Shown here: positions 61,269 to 64,000 of the stretch, piece by piece
How positions within the stretch are numbered: position 1 is the stretch's first letter
How the letters are laid out: every line of letters starts with the position of its first letter
Assembly: GCF_014207375.1 (NCBI RefSeq)
Contig: NZ_JACHEE010000012.1
Location: forward strand, 62,001 to 126,000
Origin: Arthrobacter sp. AZCC_0090
GTDB lineage: Bacteria; Actinomycetota; Actinomycetes; Actinomycetales; Micrococcaceae
DNA: 64,000 bases
Reading direction: 5' to 3'
Translations under genes and position numbers: made by a program
The notes under the pieces: generated by a model
Told to the model about the DNA's origin: nothing
The model's database searches: none
The model's input: the letters and a program-made list of their open reading frames with translations, nothing else

Positions 61269-62030
61269 TCAGACGGCGGTGTAGCCGCCGTCGATCACGA
61301 GCTCCGAGCCCGTAGTGAAACGGGACTCGTCCGAGGCCAGGTACAGCACACCGTAGGCAATCTCGTTCGGCTCGCCTTGCCGGGGCAGTGGGTTGGAGCC
61401 CACGAGCTGCTTGTAGTAAGCCTCGGGGCCGATGTCGGATTGCTCGGCGGAGCGGCGGCTCATGCGGGTGTTCATCGAACCGGGATGGATGGAATTCACC
61501 CGGATTCCGTAGGCGCCGTAGGCCGCGGCGTCCGATTTGCTCAACAGCCGGACGGCGCCCTTGGTGGCGTGGTACAGCGGAACGTTTCTGCCGCCGGTGA
61601 TGCCGTGGATGGACGAGAAGTTGATGATGCTGCCGGCGCCGTTCTCGATCATTCCCGGGACCACATACTTGGTCATCAGCCACACGCCCTTGACGTTCAC
61701 GTTGAAGATCGTGTCAAAGTCGGCGAGCGACGCGGTGTGGGAGGCCCCAGCCGCTCCGATGATTCCGGCCGCGTTGACAAGGATGTCCGGGGCCCCAAGC
61801 TCGTCGCGGACGCGACGGATGGCCTCGGCGACGCTGTCCTCGCTGGTGACATCGACGTCGTACTCGCTGATGTTTTCATGGCTGACCGCGGCAGGAATCC
61901 CGGCCACGTCAAGGCTTGCGACCTTTGCGCCGTGGTGGGCGAGCAGCGCCGCGGTGGCGCTTCCCAGGTCCCCGCGTCCGCCGGTCACGACGGCGGTCTT
62001 CCCGGCCACGCGGTGTGGTGTTTGATTCAT
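61269..62030 (-). CDS. Short-chain dehydrogenase/reductase
   Basis: A 253-residue SDR, ATG 62030 (MNQTPHRVAGKTAVVTGGRGDLG) behind GGAGGAG; the longer frame to 62108 is not family-like. Motifs: TGGRGDLG, Asp in LDVAGIP, NAAG, Ser in NFSSIHG, YHATK, and HPGSMNT. It probably interconverts an alcohol and ketone for the FAD dehydrogenase. First structural gene after the IclR regulator. Confidence 0.9.
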   Translation of the reverse strand: MNQTPHRVAGKTAVVTGGRGDLGSATAALLAHHGAKVASLDVAGIPAAVSHENISEYDVDVTSEDSVAEAIRRVRDELGAPDILVNAAGIIGAAGASHTASLADFDTIFNVNVKGVWLMTKYVVPGMIENGAGSIINFSSIHGITGGRNVPLYHATKGAVRLLSKSDAAAYGAYGIRVNSIHPGSMNTRMSRRSAEQSDIGPEAYYKQLVGSNPLPRQGEPNEIAYGVLYLASDESRFTTGSELVIDGGYTAV

Positions 62031-62135
62031 TGTGGTGCTCCTCCTGCCGCGACGTTGCGGCCTCGCTGCGTCTAAGCAGAGTGGCAGGGGAGTTGTGACG
62101 GGAACCACGGGATTGCCGATGAACGGAAAAAATCC

Positions 62136-62921
62136 TCAGTGGCTTTGGCGGAGAGTGCCCTTGAGTTTGGCGCGCCAGCCCAGGGCCCTGGAAATACCGC
62201 GGGCGGCGGCCATCAAGAGGGGCACGCGCGCGGCGGCGTTTTCCTCGTCCCGTGGCACCACCACGCTGAGCGCGGCGACTACCGTGTTGTCCGGACCGTA
62301 GACAGGGACTGCGATGCCGCTGGATTCGGGGACGATCACCCCGGGCATGGCCGCGAAACCGCGTTGCCTGACCTCGGCCAAATGGCGGCGCAGCGCGGCA
62401 GGGTCGGTCAGGGTTGTTTCGGTGTATTTGGTGAGCGGACGGGACAGGATCATATCCTGATAGGCAGAGGGGGAATTGGCCAGCAGCACCATCCCGGACG
62501 ACGTCGCGTGCACCGGAAGGCGGCCAGCGACCTTGGTGATGTCCATGATGGTCGAGGTGCTGCCGAGCCGTTCGATATACAGGACTTCGTCCGAATCCAG
62601 CACGCCCAGGGTGGTGCTGTGCTGGACCACCGATTGGACGTCCTCCATGAAAGGCAACGCAGCTTCCCGTAGGCCCTGCGTTTTGGATCCCCGAGACGCG
62701 AGCTCCCACATCCGGGTTCCAAGCTCGATGTTCCCGTTGGAGTCGCGCTCAAGGAGCCGCTCAAGCAGGAGTTCGTCGACCAGCCGGTAGGTGGTGGTGA
62801 CGGGAAGCCCGGTACGGCGGCTGAGTTCGGCGACGCTCATGGACGTGTGCTTGTCGTCGAAGGCGCTGATGATCCTGATGAACCGCCTAATGATCGACTC
62901 GCCCGATGCCGAGTTGGCCAT
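62136..62921 (-). CDS. IclR-family transcriptional regulator
   Basis: A 261-residue regulator; ATG 62921 follows GGGAGGAGGAAGA (the frame reaches a TTG at 62948). N-terminal winged helix: IISAFDDKHTSMSVAELSRR, TGLPVTTTYRLVDELL; effector domain with GRLPVHATSSGMVLLAN, VIVPESSGIAVPVYG and VVAALSVVVPR. Only distantly similar to the IclR at 19856-20677. It lies between the two FAD-dehydrogenase genes and may control both directions. Confidence 0.92.
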   Translation of the reverse strand: MANSASGESIIRRFIRIISAFDDKHTSMSVAELSRRTGLPVTTTYRLVDELLLERLLERDSNGNIELGTRMWELASRGSKTQGLREAALPFMEDVQSVVQHSTTLGVLDSDEVLYIERLGSTSTIMDITKVAGRLPVHATSSGMVLLANSPSAYQDMILSRPLTKYTETTLTDPAALRRHLAEVRQRGFAAMPGVIVPESSGIAVPVYGPDNTVVAALSVVVPRDEENAAARVPLLMAAARGISRALGWRAKLKGTLRQSH

Positions 62922-63024
62922 TCTTCCTCCTCCCGGATTCCCACTCAATGGTAATCCTGCTCCCCGTCTGCCTTTCTAAGGTATGTCCTGAAGCTTGGCA
63001 ATCTGCCCGACTGGCCGCACCGAG

Positions 63025-63074
63025 GCGGGCAGTTGATTGAGGCGGCAGCCCATCAAAGCGGGCAGCCGATTGAG
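63025..63074. promoter_or_regulatory. Direct repeat GCGGGCAGYYGATTGAG with 33-base period
   Basis: GCGGGCAGTTGATTGAG (63025-63041) and GCGGGCAGCCGATTGAG (63058-63074) differ at two positions and lie three helical turns apart, ending 13 bases before the start of the FAD dehydrogenase at 63088. Candidate IclR operator; the second copy also overlaps the region just upstream of the ribosome site. Confidence 0.5.
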
Positions 63075-63087
63075 CGGAGCAAGAACC

Positions 63088-64000
63088 ATGAGTAAGACCG
63101 TTGTGTGTGATGTCTTGGTGGTCGGCTCCGGCGTCGCCGGAATGGCCGCGGCGCTGAAGGCCGCTTCCCAAGGACTGAACGTGATCGTTGCCGAGAAGGA
63201 CCGATACTTCGGCGGCACCACTGCCATTTCCGCCGGTTGGGCCTGGGTCCCCGGAAACAAACAGGGCGTGGAGGAAGGGGACACCCGCGAGGATGCGGAA
63301 ACCTACCTGAAGAACCTCGCCCCGGACACCTTCAACGAAGCAGGAGTCCGGGACTTCCTGGATACCGTGCCCGAAGCAATCTCCTTTTTCGAGAACGAGA
63401 CCGAGGTGAAATTCACGTACCCGGAGAAGGCCCCGGACTACCAGATGGACCTGCCCGGGGCGAGACTTTCCGGCCGTGCCATCCTGCCACGTGACGTCGA
63501 CGCAAGGGTTCTCGGGGACAAGCGCCTCCTGATGCAGCCGTACATGAGTTCCTACACCGTGTTCGGTTACATGCCGCAGGTCGGGCCGGATATCAACGAG
63601 TTCTTCCACGTCAACCAATCGATCAAGTCCTTCGTCTATGTGGCGAAAAAGCTGCTCCGCACGTGGTCCGACGCGGCCCGCTACAAGCGCGCCGTCCTGC
63701 GCTCCAACGGCAACGCGCTGATGACCCGCATGGTGAAGAGCGCCGATGATTTGGGAGTGCGGTTGTGGAACGCCACACCAGTGCTTTCCCTGACCCGTGG
63801 CGACGACGGAGCCATCAGCGGAGCGGTCATCGGGGGAGAACATGCCGCCACGGTGACGGCCCGGATGGGGGTCGTCCTCGCGGCGGGCGGATTCTCCGGC
63901 AACAAGAAGTTGCGGCAGGAGTACTTCCCGCACGACGCCGACGGAGACGACCACTTCACGCCGACCGTGGGTCACGGAGGAGACGCGGCTAACCTGGCGA
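63088..64000 (+). CDS. FAD-dependent oxidoreductase (fumarate reductase/ketosteroid dehydrogenase type), 3' end outside the window
   Basis: From ATG 63088 (GGAGCAAGAACC upstream) the frame is open to the window end, 304 residues. FAD motif VLVVGSGVAGMAAALKAA, then GGTTAISAGWAWVPGN, the domain PDYQMDLPGARLSGRAI, SNGNALMTRMV, and the second FAD contact VVLAAGGFSGN. It is a relative of the protein at 59510-61195 but clearly a distinct subfamily. Divergent from the IclR gene, which probably controls it. Confidence 0.9.
   Translation, partial: MSKTVVCDVLVVGSGVAGMAAALKAASQGLNVIVAEKDRYFGGTTAISAGWAWVPGNKQGVEEGDTREDAETYLKNLAPDTFNEAGVRDFLDTVPEAISFFENETEVKFTYPEKAPDYQMDLPGARLSGRAILPRDVDARVLGDKRLLMQPYMSSYTVFGYMPQVGPDINEFFHVNQSIKSFVYVAKKLLRTWSDAARYKRAVLRSNGNALMTRMVKSADDLGVRLWNATPVLSLTRGDDGAISGAVIGGEHAATVTARMGVVLAAGGFSGNKKLRQEYFPHDADGDDHFTPTVGHGGDAANLA

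Overview
The window is high-GC DNA with AAGGAG-type ribosome binding sites, frequent ATGA/GTGA stop-start overlaps, IclR, ROK and DUF35 proteins and Liv-type transporters. This fits an actinobacterium, most likely an Arthrobacter-like Micrococcaceae member; genus is an inference from gene content. Nearly all of it is catabolic accessory DNA: several aromatic or carbohydrate islands side by side with IS, toxin-antitoxin and tRNA debris.

Left edge (1-1.5 kb): the 5' half of a glycogen-debranching-type enzyme and a broken transposase.

1.56-20.7 kb, mostly minus strand: a meta-cleavage operon under an IclR regulator. The upper part is CoA ligase, Rieske oxygenase beta and alpha, a DUF35 protein and a thiolase-like protein. 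This is the gene set of ipfABDEF (ibuprofen degradation in Sphingomonas Ibu-2), which removes the side chain of an arylacetyl-CoA to give a catechol. A LigB-type extradiol dioxygenase, MhpC-type hydrolases, a hydratase, an aldolase and an acetaldehyde dehydrogenase would take the catechol to pyruvate and acetyl-CoA. A Liv ABC importer is built in; its LivG lacks the Q-loop segment. The second hydrolase carries a fossil SDR N-terminus from a decayed tandem duplication.

20.9-25.6 kb: an oxygenase reductase (minus) facing a flavin monooxygenase, metallo-beta-lactamase-fold hydrolase and SDR cassette (plus).

25.7-42.3 kb: an indole-3-acetate (iac) locus, iacA-B-I-C-D-E-F and iacG-H, with catBCA for the catechol product. 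A FixJ-like response regulator and a soluble PAS histidine kinase lie on the opposite strand. A GH78 alpha-L-rhamnosidase gene splits the iac genes between iacF and iacG.

42.4-56.3 kb: a ROK-regulated region with a dipeptide-type ABC transporter (DppC-DppD fusion), three Gfo/Idh/MocA dehydrogenases (one frameshifted), two paralogous sugar-isomerase-like TIM barrels and an amidohydrolase. A related operator-like sequence occurs upstream of three of its transcription units.

56.3-57.8 kb: gene-poor junction with a tRNA 3'-end fragment, a frameshifted RHH antitoxin and a truncated Doc toxin; a probable island boundary.

57.8-64 kb: MHS-family transporter, Dabb protein, two FAD dehydrogenases of the ketosteroid-dehydrogenase/fumarate-reductase type (the second cut by the window end), an SDR and an IclR regulator; probably catabolism of a cyclic acid or ketone, substrate unknown. 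All identifications come from reading sequence motifs and gene order; no database search was run.
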